This document shows, piece by piece, positions 18,066 to 26,311 of a stretch of DNA of 64,000 bases (position 1 is the first letter of the stretch; each line of letters opens with the position of its first letter). Source of the DNA: DASVXQ01 sp046727955 (GTDB lineage Bacteria; Actinomycetota; CALGFH01); assembly GCA_046727955.1 (NCBI GenBank), contig JBKPDO010000038.1, forward strand, positions 29,702 through 93,701, read 5' to 3'. The notes under the pieces are model-generated. The model had not been told where the DNA came from and ran no database searches. It saw only the letters and a program-made list of their open reading frames with translations. Both the position numbers and the translations under genes were made by a program.

Positions 18066-19319
18066 ATGGCGGAGGGGCAGCCCACGCTCGATGACCCTGG
18101 TGGCGTGGTGGTGAAGCCGTTCGTCGGCCGCGCCAAGCATCTGGCCGAGCTGCGGGCGGCACTGGATGAGGCCGTCGCCGGCCGCGGCTCGCTGGTGCTG
18201 ATCACCGGCGAGCCCGGGATCGGCAAAACGCGCCTTGCCGAGCACCTCGCGCTGGACGCGGCGCCGCGCGGCGCCGCGATGCCGGTGGGTCGGGCTCTGG
18301 TGGGACGGGGGTAGCGGGCTTCCCCCACATGGATAGGGCCGCGGCGCTGCGAGCTGAACCTGGGACTGGCCGGGGCGCGCATGGCCATCGGCGAGGTCGC
18401 CGCAGCCGTGCCGGCTACGAGGAGGCCGCCGCGCTGGCCAGGCGTCTCGGCAGCCCGAGCGGCTCGCCCGCGCCGCCCTCGGCCTCGGCGCCGAGGATAT
18501 CGTCTTCACCGTCGACGACCCGCAGATCCGCCTACTCGAGGAGGCGCTCGGCGGACTCGGCGGCCTGGGCGGACTCGGCGGGGACCCGGACGGATCCGGA
18601 GGACCGCACGCTGCCCAGGTGGATCAGGGGCTGCGCGCCAGGGTCCTCGCCCGGCTCGCCAGAGCACTGCTGTACACCCGCGAGGTGGAGCGGCGCGCCT
18701 CGCTCTGCGAGCAGGCGGTCGCCATCGCCCGCCGCGTCGGCGACCCGGCCACCCTCGCCGCGGTGCTCAGCGACTCGCACACAGCGACCCTGGGGCTCGA
18801 AGGGTCGGTGCGGCAGCTGCTGGCCACCGCCACCGAGATCGTGCAGCTCGCCGAGGCCGCCGGCGACCGGATTCCGGCGTTGCAGGGCCGCGCCCTGCGC
18901 AGCGTCGACCTGCTGGAGCTGGGTGAGGCGGCGGCCATGCGCGCCGAGATCGAGACCTACGAGCGCGGTGCGCGAGAGCTGCGCCAGTCGCACCTGCTCT
19001 GGCCGGCCCTGATGCTGCGCGCCAACCTCGCCATCATCGACGGCCGCTTCGACGAGGCCGGGCAACTCACCGATGAGGCGCTGGCCATGGGCCGCCGCGC
19101 CGGCGACCCCGCCGCCATCACCACGCACCTGGGCTTCCACAGCGTGGTCGGGCTGGTGAGGGAACCTCGCTCTGCTGGAAGACGCCTTCCGCGAGATCGT
19201 GAAGCGCGCGCCGGTGTTCGTCTTCCGCACTTGGCCAGCACCTGCACCGCAGCGTCCGCACCGGCGGCTTCTGCGCCTACGACCCCGACCCGGCGCTGCG
19301 GGTCACCTGGAAGCTCTGA
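18066..19319 (+). pseudogene. AAA-ATPase/TPR (LAL-type) regulator, multiply frameshifted
   Basis: It starts well: FVGRAKHLAELRAALDEA followed by the Walker A motif GEPGIGKTRL. A stop comes at about residue 82 where the Walker B region should begin. Homologous TPR-like sequence then continues in changing frames (GYEEAAALARRLGS, then RAALGLGAEDIVFTVDDPQ, then LLYTREVERRASLCEQAVAI and ALMLRANLAIIDGRFDEAG, then LALLEDAFREIVKRAPVF). At least three frame changes and a deletion of the ATPase core are needed. No LuxR helix-turn-helix follows; a LuxR tail lies upstream instead. Clearly decayed. Confidence 0.8.
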
Positions 19320-19343
19320 ACGTAGTGGCTATGCCAGCGGGTG

Positions 19344-19371
19344 GGTTGGCAGCGACCGGTTGGCAGCGACC
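19344..19371 (+). repeat. 14-bp perfect tandem duplication
   Basis: GGTTGGCAGCGACC occurs twice head-to-tail, upstream of the DivIVA-like gene. Each copy contains TTGGCA, so it could duplicate a -35-like element, but no matching -10 at proper spacing is seen. Confidence 0.6.
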
Positions 19372-19504
19372 GCATAAACTACACGCGGTGTGGAGCTCTG
19401 CGCAAGGGGCGGCACGCGACCGCAACGTTCCCTTGCGAATTTGCGCCCCGTTATCGCAAGGCGCGAGAATTCCCGCCCACGCGCATTCTCCCGGGGAGAC
19501 GCCC

Positions 19505-20299
19505 ATGAGCGTGTTCGAGCCACACACGGACCAAAGGTCCGACGGCGGCAGCCACCTCCCGACCCTTGACGTCGCGCTGCGCGGCCGCAAGGGTGAGCAG
19601 GTCGCCGCCTACATCCAGGAGCTGGCGACGCGCCTCGACCAGCAGCGCGCCCGCGCCGAGCAGGCGGAGCAGGCCGCATCGCACCTGCAGAGAGAGGTGG
19701 ACGCGCAGCGCAACCAGCCGCCGCCTTCGTTCGACCACTTGGGGTCGGAGGCCGCCAAAGTGCTGGAGGAGGCGGGCCGATCGGCCAAGGTGCTGATAGA
19801 GGAGGCCACCAGCCGCGGCAAGACGATCGTCGAGCAGGCGAAGGAACGCGCCGCTGACGTGATGGAGGCGGCTGAGCACGACGTTCAGACCCGTCTGGAC
19901 GCCGCCCACCAGGCCGCGGAGCAGATGCTCGCCAAGGCCGGCAACGAGCGGTCGGCCGTGGACGCGCAGACCAGGCGCCTGCGCGATTACCGTGACGGCC
20001 TGATCGGCCACCTCGGACGGGTGCATGCTGACCTCGCAAGATTCCTGGCGGAGGTGAGCGATCCCCCGTCCGCCCAGTCCGCCGGCGCCGAGACCAAGCC
20101 CGCGCAGGCAAAGCCCGCGCAGCCGAGGCCTGAGCAGCCCAAGGTCGCGCAGACCAAGGTCGAGAGGACGGAGGTCCAAGCCGCGGCCGAGAGCTCAGGG
20201 CACACACCCGCGGCCGAGGCCGAGACCGACGCGGCGGCGACTGTCGAGATGAAGCCGGCGGCCGCGTCGGCGATCAGCGCCGCTCGCCCTCCGAAGTAG
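19505..20299 (+). CDS. DivIVA-like coiled-coil protein
   Basis: 264 residues. The start follows GGGGAG at good spacing. The segment TLDVALRGRKGEQVAAYIQEL resembles the lipid-binding DivIVA/Wag31 N-terminal motif (usually FxxVLRGYxxxQVDxYI), with the normal Tyr replaced. A long coiled coil rich in Glu/Ala/Arg covers about residues 40-180, then a low-complexity tail of Ala-Lys-Pro repeats. Such proteins act at membrane curvature in polar growth or secretion, or as ATP-synthase-b-like scaffolds. Monocistronic; an inverted repeat of GCAAGGG/CCCTTGC lies in its leader. Confidence 0.65.
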   Translation: MSVFEPHTDQRSDGGSHLPTLDVALRGRKGEQVAAYIQELATRLDQQRARAEQAEQAASHLQREVDAQRNQPPPSFDHLGSEAAKVLEEAGRSAKVLIEEATSRGKTIVEQAKERAADVMEAAEHDVQTRLDAAHQAAEQMLAKAGNERSAVDAQTRRLRDYRDGLIGHLGRVHADLARFLAEVSDPPSAQSAGAETKPAQAKPAQPRPEQPKVAQTKVERTEVQAAAESSGHTPAAEAETDAAATVEMKPAAASAISAARPPK

Positions 20300-20532
20300 C
20301 TATCGGCCCCAGATCCGCCCAGGCGCGCCGCGCGCGGACGCTCCACCTTGCCGCGCGGGGCGCGCCTTGCCTTGCGGTTGGTCGCTGCGCCGTCCGATAT
20401 GGAGGCTTTCGGGTGCCGGCCGCGCGGCAAACTGTCCTACGGGCGGCAAGGTCCGGTTCCATTCCGGTGCTCGACGGAAGGGTGGAAGATCGCTCATCGT
20501 GGTGATCGGCGTCCAGCAAAGGAGGCTGCGGG
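20300..20532. other. Gap between DivIVA-like gene and aminotransferase
   Basis: The first 80 bases are GC-rich with overlapping short inverted repeats (GCGCGCCGCGCGCG) that could end transcription. The remainder shows no recognisable riboswitch or promoter; it finishes with AAAGGAGG, the ribosome-binding site of the aminotransferase. Confidence 0.4.
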
Positions 20533-21717
20533 ATGACCGAGCCGACGATGAAGATCAGGCTGGCGGGACGGATGGAGCGGCTCGGGACCGAGTCCGCGTT
20601 CGAGGTCCTGGCACGGGCGCGGGCGCTCGAGGCCGAGGGCCGGACCATCATCCATCTGGAGATCGGCGAGCCCGACTTCGACACCCCTGAGCACATCCGC
20701 GAGGCGGCCAAGGCCGCCCTCGACGCCGGGCACACCCATTACGTCCCGGCGCCGGGCATCATGCCGCTCCGTGAGGCGGTCGCCGACTTCCTCGAGCGGA
20801 CGGGCCGCCTGCGCACCGACCCCGCCCGGGTCATCGTCACCCCAGGGGCCAAGCCGATCATGTTCTTCACCATCCTCGCCCTGTGCGAGGAGGGCGACGA
20901 GGTCATCCTGCCCGACCCGGGCTTTCCGATGTACGAATCCATCACCGCGTTCGCCGGGGCGCGGCCGGTGCCGATCCCATTGCGGGAGCACAACGGCTTC
21001 CGCCTCGACCCACAAGAGCTTGCCTCACTGGTTACCGAGCGGACCAAGCTCCTCATCCTGTGCTCGCCGCACAACCCCTGCGGAAGCGCTCTGACCCGGG
21101 ACGACCTGGAGGCGATCGCCAGCTTGGCGATCGAGCGCGACCTGCTGGTGCTGGCCGACGAGGTCTACTGGGCCATCTCCTACGACCGGCCGCACGCGAG
21201 CATCCTCGACTTCGACGGGATGCGGGAGCGGACCGTGCTGCTGGACGGCTGGTCGAAGACGTTCGCGATGACCGGCTGGCGGCTGGGGTTCGGGGTGTTC
21301 CCGCCGGCGCTGGTCGAGCCGGTCACGCGACTGGTGGTGAACTCGGTCTCGTGCACCTCCGCTCACAGCCAATACGCGGCCATCGCCGCCCTGACCGGCC
21401 CGTGGGAGCCGGTCGAGCGCATGGTCGCCGAGTTCCGCCGGCGCCGCGACGTGATCGTGGACGGCCTGAACCTGATCCCCGGCCTGCACTGCCTGCGGCC
21501 TGAGGGCGCGTTCTACGTGTTCCCGAGCATCGCCGACCTGGGACGGTCCGCGGACGAGGTGGAGCGGCTGCTGCTGGATCGGGCGGGCGTGGCCTGCCTG
21601 GCCGGGACGGCGTTCGGTAGCAGCGGCGAAGCCTACCTCCGCTTCTCCTACGCCAATTCGGTGGAGAACATCCAAGCTGCCCTCGACGCGGTCCGCGCGA
21701 CCCTCGAGGACCTGTAG
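20533..21717 (+). CDS. Class I/II PLP-dependent aminotransferase
   Basis: 394 residues with the fold-type I aspartate-aminotransferase family layout: IIHLEIGEPDFDTPEHI at the N-terminus, HYVPAPGIMPLREAVADF, SPHNPCGSALT, DEVYWAISYD, the PLP-lysine in GWSKTFAMTGWRLGF, and the C-terminal Arg in YLRFSYANS. It transfers an amino group between an amino acid and a 2-oxo acid; specificity is not readable. ATG follows AAAGGAGG. There is no operon partner; the gene downstream is convergent. Confidence 0.93.
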   Translation: MTEPTMKIRLAGRMERLGTESAFEVLARARALEAEGRTIIHLEIGEPDFDTPEHIREAAKAALDAGHTHYVPAPGIMPLREAVADFLERTGRLRTDPARVIVTPGAKPIMFFTILALCEEGDEVILPDPGFPMYESITAFAGARPVPIPLREHNGFRLDPQELASLVTERTKLLILCSPHNPCGSALTRDDLEAIASLAIERDLLVLADEVYWAISYDRPHASILDFDGMRERTVLLDGWSKTFAMTGWRLGFGVFPPALVEPVTRLVVNSVSCTSAHSQYAAIAALTGPWEPVERMVAEFRRRRDVIVDGLNLIPGLHCLRPEGAFYVFPSIADLGRSADEVERLLLDRAGVACLAGTAFGSSGEAYLRFSYANSVENIQAALDAVRATLEDL

Positions 21718-21722
21718 CGCGG

Positions 21723-22952
21723 TCAGCGGAAGACGCCGGTGTGGCCGAGGGAATAGCGACCGGGCTGGGGGTAGACGCACAGGCCGTGCGGGCCCGCCCC
21801 GACCGGGATGCGGGCAAGCAGCCGCCCGCTACGGGTGTCGATCGCGTACACCTCGCGGTTGTAGCGGCCAGACAGCCATAGCACCCGGCCGTCGGCGGAG
21901 ACCCCGCCCATGTCGGGACTGCCCCCGCCCGGCAGGCGCCAGGTCGCGATCACCCGGCGGCTCGCGAACGAGATCAGCGACACCGACCCCTCGCCGCGGT
22001 TCGACACGTACAGGACCCGTGAGTCGCGGCTGGCGTACAGACCGTGCGTGCCCTTGCCGGTCGCGACGAAGCCGATCACCTTCATCAGCTCTCCGTTCAC
22101 CATCCACACGCCACCCGCGGCCATGTCGGCCACGTAGAACACCCGGCCATCCGGCGACAGCTTCACGTCCTGCGGCATCGCGCCCGGCCGCAGCCGCAGC
22201 GTTCCCAGCAACCGCCGGCCGGCGATATCGACCTTCAGCAGCTCGCTGCTGAACTCGCAGCTCGCCACCGCATAGCGCCCGTCGGCGCTGAAATCCATGT
22301 GGTCGACGCCAAGGCACGGCACCTTGAGCGAGTCGCGCAGCCGCATGCTGTGGGCGTCGCGGAAATCGAGCCGGCGCAACTGCTCGGCCACCACGATCGC
22401 GAAGCGCCCGTCAGGGGTGAAATAGAGGTTGTACGGGTCGGCGACGGGCACGCGCCTGCCGGGCCTGCCCGTGCGCGGGTCGATCGCGGTGAGGCTGTTG
22501 CCCTGGGTGTTGTCGACCCAGAGCGTGCGCAGGTCCCACGAGGGCGTCACGTGGTGCGGCTGCCGGCCGGTGGCGAAATGCGCGACCACTTTGAACCGCT
22601 TCGGGTCGATCACGTCGACCGTGCCGCTTTCCGAGTTCGGCACATAGACCAGCGACCGAAAGCCACGCACGACCGGGCTGAGCATGCCCGGCCGGTCCGC
22701 GGCGTAGACGTCGCCGGGGTCGAGCGGCGGCGGCATGCCCGGCAGCGGAGTGCGCGCCGCCACCTGCCCCCTGGTGCCGTCCGGCGCCCGGTCACCCGGC
22801 GGAGCGGATTCCGTCGACGTGGACGGCGGCGGCCGGTCGGCGGCACGCCGGTCCTGCTCCGACCCGCAGCCTGTGGCCAGGACGAGCAGTGTGACCGTAA
22901 GCATGAGCGTTAGGGTGATACCGCACCGTTGGCGGCGGGTCGTGAAGGTCAT
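21723..22952 (-). CDS. YVTN-type beta-propeller lipoprotein
   Basis: About 409 residues. The ATG chosen gives a signal peptide with lipobox (LLVLATGCGS); a GTG 30 bases upstream is less likely. After a Pro/Ser linker come six to seven beta-propeller blades with recurring SGTVDVIDP, LTAIDPRTGRP, KLSPDGRVFYVAD, RDSRVLYVSNRGEGSVSLI and AIDTRSGRLLARIPVG, the 40-residue YVTN pattern. Such surface propellers bind proteins, carbohydrate or quinone-linked enzymes; no enzymatic residues are evident. It converges with the aminotransferase, with five bases between stops. Confidence 0.85.
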   Translation of the reverse strand: MTFTTRRQRCGITLTLMLTVTLLVLATGCGSEQDRRAADRPPPSTSTESAPPGDRAPDGTRGQVAARTPLPGMPPPLDPGDVYAADRPGMLSPVVRGFRSLVYVPNSESGTVDVIDPKRFKVVAHFATGRQPHHVTPSWDLRTLWVDNTQGNSLTAIDPRTGRPGRRVPVADPYNLYFTPDGRFAIVVAEQLRRLDFRDAHSMRLRDSLKVPCLGVDHMDFSADGRYAVASCEFSSELLKVDIAGRRLLGTLRLRPGAMPQDVKLSPDGRVFYVADMAAGGVWMVNGELMKVIGFVATGKGTHGLYASRDSRVLYVSNRGEGSVSLISFASRRVIATWRLPGGGSPDMGGVSADGRVLWLSGRYNREVYAIDTRSGRLLARIPVGAGPHGLCVYPQPGRYSLGHTGVFR

Positions 22953-23223
22953 GGCTCTCGCAATAACCGAGGCGGGGGACACGGGTGACGCTGACCAGCG
23001 CGATGCCCAGAGCCACGGCTGACGTGGCGATCATAACGGCCAGCGCCCCGCGCGTCATGGAATGCACAGCGTCGTCCACGAACAGCAGCGTAGCGGCCAG
23101 CACGGCGACCGGGAAGGCGACGCCCCCGACCCCGCCACGGTCCGTCCGTGCTGCCGGCCGGCGCTCACGCCGCCCGCGCGGGCGGCGTCGAGTTGTACAG
23201 GCCCTTCGTCGACGTGTAGGCAC
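22792..23223 (-). CDS. Possible small membrane protein (doubtful)
   Basis: Contains two clear hydrophobic segments (GVAFPVAVLAATLLFVD and GALAVMIATSAVALGIALV) followed by a soluble scrap that overlaps the beta-propeller gene in another frame. Hydrophobic helices in a region otherwise full of fragments suggest a remnant rather than a functional gene. No family recognised. Confidence 0.25.
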   Translation of the reverse strand: MPTRRRRACTTRRRPRGRRERRPAARTDRGGVGGVAFPVAVLAATLLFVDDAVHSMTRGALAVMIATSAVALGIALVSVTRVPRLGYCESHDLHDPPPTVRYHPNAHAYGHTARPGHRLRVGAGPACRRPAAAVHVDGIRSAG

Positions 23224-23310
23224 GCTTGTCCAGCTTGGGCGGGGCCGCGCGGATCTTCGCCACGGCTGCCGGGTCGAGGTGCACCCGCTGCCGCTCCCGC
23301 TGGCCCCAGA

Positions 23311-23355
23311 TGGCCACGTTGGCCACGTTGGCCACGTTGGCCACGTTGGCCACGC
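23311..23355 (+). repeat. 9-bp tandem repeat, five units
   Basis: TGGCCACGT repeated four times perfectly plus one imperfect unit, expanding an Ala-Asn-Val motif inside the RND fragment. In-frame expansion without spacers; not a CRISPR. Confidence 0.9.
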
Positions 23356-23419
23356 CAGGCATGCCCATCAGCCGCGGCCTGATCTTCCAGCGGGCCAGCA
23401 CGAGGTCGGGTAGCCTCAA
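23311..23419 (-). pseudogene. RND efflux permease (CusA/AcrB type) fragment
   Basis: Encodes LPDLVLARWKIRPRLMGMPG then VANVAN repeats and AIWGQRERQRVHLDP. Together they match the pore-domain segment WxxrPrLmaVPGVAnVaiwGxReRqxxVxvDP of heavy-metal RND permeases. Only about 40 codons survive, and the central VAN has been expanded by the 9-bp repeat. The downstream frame does not continue the family. Confidence 0.65.
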
Positions 23420-23769
23420 TTAGTCCTCATGGGCCAGTAGGCGGGCCGCCCCGTCGTGTACCCCACGGTGAGGCTGGCCGTGGCCTGGTGCACGAGCGCT
23501 CCGCTGGTCCCGGTGACGCGGAGCGTATAGGTTCCACGTGGCGTCCATGCGGTGGTCGTCACCCGGAGCGTCGACGTCCCCGGCGCCGCCACCGGGTTGG
23601 GCGACCAGGTCGCCGACGTGCCAGCCGGCAGGCCGGCCAGGGAGAGCGAGACGCTGCCGGCGAAGCCGCCGATCGATCCGACCGAGACGGTGTACGAGGC
23701 GGTCTGGCGGCGCGAGATGGTGATCGAGGACGGGCTGATCGCCAGCGAGAAGTCGCGAGCGGACACCAC
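23416..23769 (-). pseudogene. Secreted-protein Ig-like domain fragment
   Basis: 117 residues forming one bacterial Ig-like/PKD-type repeat: FSLAISPSSITISRRQTASY, GFAGSVSLSLAGLPAGTSAT, WSPNPV and GTYTLRVTGTSGALVHQA. Such domains sit in tandem at the C-terminus of secreted proteases and adhesins. No signal peptide or catalytic domain precedes it; immediately upstream lies a histidine-kinase fragment on the other strand. It is probably the orphaned 3' end of a larger gene. Confidence 0.6.
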
Positions 23770-23786
23770 CAGAGTGATCGAGGCGG

Positions 23787-24038
23787 TGTGCGCGGATCAA
23801 CGCCAACGGCGGCCAAGACAACCGCGGCACCGGTCTGGGCCTGGCGATCGTCAAGGCGATCGTGGAGGCGCACGGCGGCACGGTGAGCGTGGCCAGCACC
23901 CTCGGCCAGGGAACCACCTTTACCATGCGGCTGCCCGGCTTCCAGGCCTCGCAGCACATGCCGCCGTTCCACCTGGTCGACGATCGCGCCGCCCGCGACG
24001 CTGACGGCGGCCGCGGTCATGGCGCCCGCTCGATCTGA
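23787..24038 (+). pseudogene. Sensor histidine kinase ATPase domain, C-terminal fragment
   Basis: Encodes NRGTGLGLAIVKAIVEAHGG, the G2 box of HATPase_c, followed by TVSVASTLGQGTTFTMRLPG, the terminal strands of the fold. N box, G1 box and dimerisation helix are absent. It is a relic about 80 codons long. Confidence 0.7.
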
Positions 24039-24134
24039 GCCCACCCGCGCCGGGATCTTGCTACCCAGCTCCACCCGCCACCACCGAATCTCGCCCGCAC
24101 ATAAGGCCACCCCGCCGTGCGCATCGGATGACCA

Positions 24135-24398
24135 TCAGTGTGGACGGTAGACGACGTGGCGGTGCTGGATCCTGTGGACGGTGACGACCTTACGGTCATC
24201 GTCCACCTCGTAGATGACCCGATAGTCTCCGCGCCGCGCTGAGTACAGCCCGAACAGCTCACCTACAAGGGGCTTGCCGGCGCGGCGCGGATTCTCGGCG
24301 ATGGGGCCCCGGATGGCCTGGAGCGCGGCGTCACGCACCTTCTCTGGAAGCTGGTTGAGGTGGCGGATCCCTTCCCGCGTGATCTCGACCTCGAACAC
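24135..24398 (-). CDS. RelE/ParE-family toxin
   Basis: 87 residues with the compact RelE fold: MFEVEITREGIRHLNQLP, a long helix, GLYSARRGDYRVIYEVDDD and VVTVHRIQHRHVVY. Conserved basic residues in SARRGDYRVIY and the terminal HRHxVY motif fit a ribosome-dependent mRNA interferase. It lies 10 bases downstream of the antitoxin gene, the standard order, so the two are co-expressed under the antitoxin operator. Residues look intact, so the toxin is probably functional. Confidence 0.9.
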   Translation of the reverse strand: MFEVEITREGIRHLNQLPEKVRDAALQAIRGPIAENPRRAGKPLVGELFGLYSARRGDYRVIYEVDDDRKVVTVHRIQHRHVVYRPH

Positions 24399-24408
24399 GA
24401 GGCCGTAC

Positions 24409-24663
24409 CTACACCTGATCGCGCAGCGGAACCGTGTCGCCGGCAGCGGCCTGCCGACGGGAGATGCGTAGTGATTCCATCAATTCGTCGTCCTGCAGGA
24501 TGTCCAGAGTCTCTTCCAGCGATGCAAGATCATCGGGACTCAGCAGGACGAAGGATGGTCGTCCGTTGCGAGTGACCAGGATCCGTTCATGCTCCCGCTC
24601 GACCCGGTCGGCCACCTCGGAAAGGTGGGCCTTTACTTCGGAGAATGGCAGTGCCTCACTCAT
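24409..24663 (-). CDS. Phd/YefM-family antitoxin
   Basis: 84 residues: N-terminal DNA-binding region LPFSEVKAHLSEVADRVEREHERILVTRNG (typical Phd/YefM), then an acidic Leu-rich helix and a disordered tail that would wrap the toxin. The ATG coincides with the edge of a perfect palindrome and lies at the predicted transcription start, so the mRNA appears leaderless. It neutralises the downstream RelE toxin and, with it, should repress this operon. Confidence 0.9.
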   Translation of the reverse strand: MSEALPFSEVKAHLSEVADRVEREHERILVTRNGRPSFVLLSPDDLASLEETLDILQDDELMESLRISRRQAAAGDTVPLRDQV

Positions 24664-24701
24664 AGGTCAAGATTTTGACCTAACTCGGCTCTCCAGGTCA
24701 A
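24663..24701 (-). promoter_or_regulatory. Toxin-antitoxin promoter and palindromic operator
   Basis: On the minus strand TTGACC (24701-24696), an 18-base spacer and CAAAAT (24677-24672) form the promoter. The perfect inverted repeat TAGGTCAA-GATT-TTGACCTA (24663-24682) covers the -10, start site and initiator codon. A third AGGTCAA half-site overlaps the -35 (24695-24701). Binding of the antitoxin-toxin complex would block both promoter elements, as expected for conditional cooperativity. Confidence 0.7.
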
Positions 24702-24772
24702 CCATAGCGCTGGGATGCCTGGTCGGTCGCCTTGGCAGGCTGATGGCTGGCTGCGCGGACCGGTCGGCCGCG

Positions 24773-24778
24773 TAGACT
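24773..24778 (+). promoter_or_regulatory. -10 box (TAGACT) of the AAC(2') gene, leaderless
   Basis: TAGACT ends 7 bases before the ATG, and no ribosome-binding site is present. The -35 region is weak. Confidence 0.5.
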
Positions 24779-24785
24779 CGTCGGC

Positions 24786-25355
24786 ATGAGCACCGGCGAG
24801 GCCGCAGCCGATCGTGGCCGGTTGCGCCGTGTCCCGACCCACGAGCTCACGGCATCGGAGATCCGTGCGATCCGGGAGCTGGTGTGGGCTGCGTTCTCGT
24901 CCGGTGACGAAGCGTTCACCGAGGACGACTGGCAGCACTCGATCGGTGGCATGCATTTCGTGCTCGAGCTGGACGGCAAGATCCTCGCCCATGCGTCCGT
25001 GGTCGAACGCGAGCTGCACGTCGGCGGCCAGTCAGTGCGAACCGGCTATGTCGAAGCCGTCGCGACGGATCCGGACCGGCAGGGCCAAGGACTCGGCACA
25101 CGGTTGATGAGCGACGTCACGTCGTACATCCAGGAGCACTTCCGTCTCGGCGCCCTGGGCACCGGCAGGCACCACTTCTACGAGCGCCTCGGCTGGCTGA
25201 CGTGGCAAGGCCCTACGTCCGTCCGGACCGAGGACGGCACCCATCGAACGCCCGGCGAGGACGGCTACGTCCTTGTCTTGCCCACGCCATCTTCGCCCAG
25301 CCTCGATCTCACGGCAGCCATCAGCTGTGAGTGGCGGCCGGGTGACGTCTGGTGA
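24786..25355 (+). CDS. Aminoglycoside 2'-N-acetyltransferase, AAC(2')-I family
   Basis: 189 residues, matching the length of AAC(2')-I enzymes. Family-diagnostic segments are present: FTEDDWQHSIGGMHFVLELD, AVATDPDRQGQGLGTRLM (acetyl-CoA loop QxxGxG), FYERLGWLTWQGPTSV, RTPGEDGYVLVLP, and the C-terminal CEWRPGDVW. The best-known members are chromosomal in mycobacteria and Providencia and acetylate the 2'-amino group of gentamicin-type drugs. Natural roles (e.g. cell-wall related) are also discussed for chromosomal copies. Whether it confers resistance here depends on expression; the promoter looks weak. A truncated deaminase gene overlaps its stop. Confidence 0.9.
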   Translation: MSTGEAAADRGRLRRVPTHELTASEIRAIRELVWAAFSSGDEAFTEDDWQHSIGGMHFVLELDGKILAHASVVERELHVGGQSVRTGYVEAVATDPDRQGQGLGTRLMSDVTSYIQEHFRLGALGTGRHHFYERLGWLTWQGPTSVRTEDGTHRTPGEDGYVLVLPTPSSPSLDLTAAISCEWRPGDVW

Positions 25356-25540
25356 CCTTCGAGCAAGCCTGGCGCCACATCGAGCCACCCGGCCGTCGAA
25401 GCCTGGAGCTCGCCTATGCCTCGCTCGTGTCAGGCGCGCTTGCATGCGGCGCCGTCCTCACGGATGCGTCCGGGGCGATCGTGGCGGAGGGCCGCAACCG
25501 CGCCTACGACCCGCTGGGAGGTGAGACGGGTCAACGAGCG
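25352..25540 (+). pseudogene. Nucleoside/cytidine deaminase-like, 3'-truncated
   Basis: Starts with GTG overlapping the AAC(2') stop (GTGA). The first ~55 residues (SLELAYASLVSGALACGAVLT, GAIVAEGRNRAYDP) match the N-terminus of the cytidine/guanine deaminase fold, up to just before the HAE zinc motif. The sequence then runs antisense into the DinB gene, without HAE or PCxxC. The catalytic part is therefore deleted, probably at a junction near 25540. Confidence 0.65.
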
Positions 25541-25554
25541 CCGAACGAGCGGTT

Positions 25555-26085
25555 TCAGCGCTGTACCGCCGTGATGGTCTGCTCGAGCTGCCGCAGGTGC
25601 GCACGGTCATGGCCGGCTGTGGTCTCGGTCAAAAGCCGGAAGCTGGTCGCGCCGCGCTCCTCGTGGATGCCAATGCGGTCCCACAGGACCTCGGGTGTCT
25701 GCGTGATGAGCACGAGGTTGGCCATGCGAAGCGCAGTGAAGCCGTCGAGCAGCTCCGGGAACGCCGGTCGTGCCAGGGTCGCCCAGGCCTCTTGGTCGTA
25801 GCCGATGAGCTGGGGTGTGTCCTGCGCAAGGATGGAGCGCGCCCGGAACGAGTAGGCGATCTCCGCGTCCCACAGGTGGCCCAGCAGCTCCGCGGCTGAC
25901 CACTCCCCCTGCTCGGGCCGCCTGCCAAGCAGTTCTCCGGCCAGCCCGCTCGCCTGATCTCGCACGGTCCGCGGCGTCGCCGCCAGCACCTCGACCGGGT
26001 CCCGCCCACCCAGCAGCGCCAGCAGCTCCCGCTGGTAGCCCTGCGGGTCCGCGACCGGGTCCGCCACGATGATCCGCTCTTCCAT
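25555..26085 (-). CDS. DinB/YfiT-family putative metalloenzyme
   Basis: 176 residues forming the four-helix DinB bundle. The three-His metal site is recognisable: LLGHLWDAE in helix 2, and HDRAHLRQLEQTI near the C-terminus supplying two more His. In bacteria lacking glutathione such proteins are thiol (mycothiol or bacillithiol) S-transferases or damage-inducible proteins of unknown chemistry. It is convergent with the AAC(2')/deaminase pair. No promoter was identified with confidence. Confidence 0.85.
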   Translation of the reverse strand: MEERIIVADPVADPQGYQRELLALLGGRDPVEVLAATPRTVRDQASGLAGELLGRRPEQGEWSAAELLGHLWDAEIAYSFRARSILAQDTPQLIGYDQEAWATLARPAFPELLDGFTALRMANLVLITQTPEVLWDRIGIHEERGATSFRLLTETTAGHDRAHLRQLEQTITAVQR

Positions 26086-26311
26086 CTCACCTCCAGGATC
26101 GGTGCGGCTGAGACTCAGCCCAGTTGTCAGGATGGGCCAGCGCCGTGCCAGGCCCGTCCCGGTGGGTACGATACCGATTCACTGGGCCGGCTAGGACGTG
26201 CCACCGCGAGCAGGTGCGCGCTGAGGCCAAGCAGCGACCGCTTCGCCTCCACCATCGGCGCCGCCAAGGTTAGGCTGGTTTCCCGCCGTCGACAGGAGTC
26301 ACATAGAAGTC

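Noticed and set aside
20300..20532. Possible riboswitch upstream of the aminotransferase
   Set aside because: A GGTTCCATTCCGGTGC segment recalled cobalamin elements, but the conserved box and stems could not be assembled, and the gene is not cobalamin-linked.
23311..23355. 9-bp repeats as a CRISPR-like array
   Set aside because: The units are contiguous without spacers and encode a repeated Val-Ala-Asn inside a protein motif.
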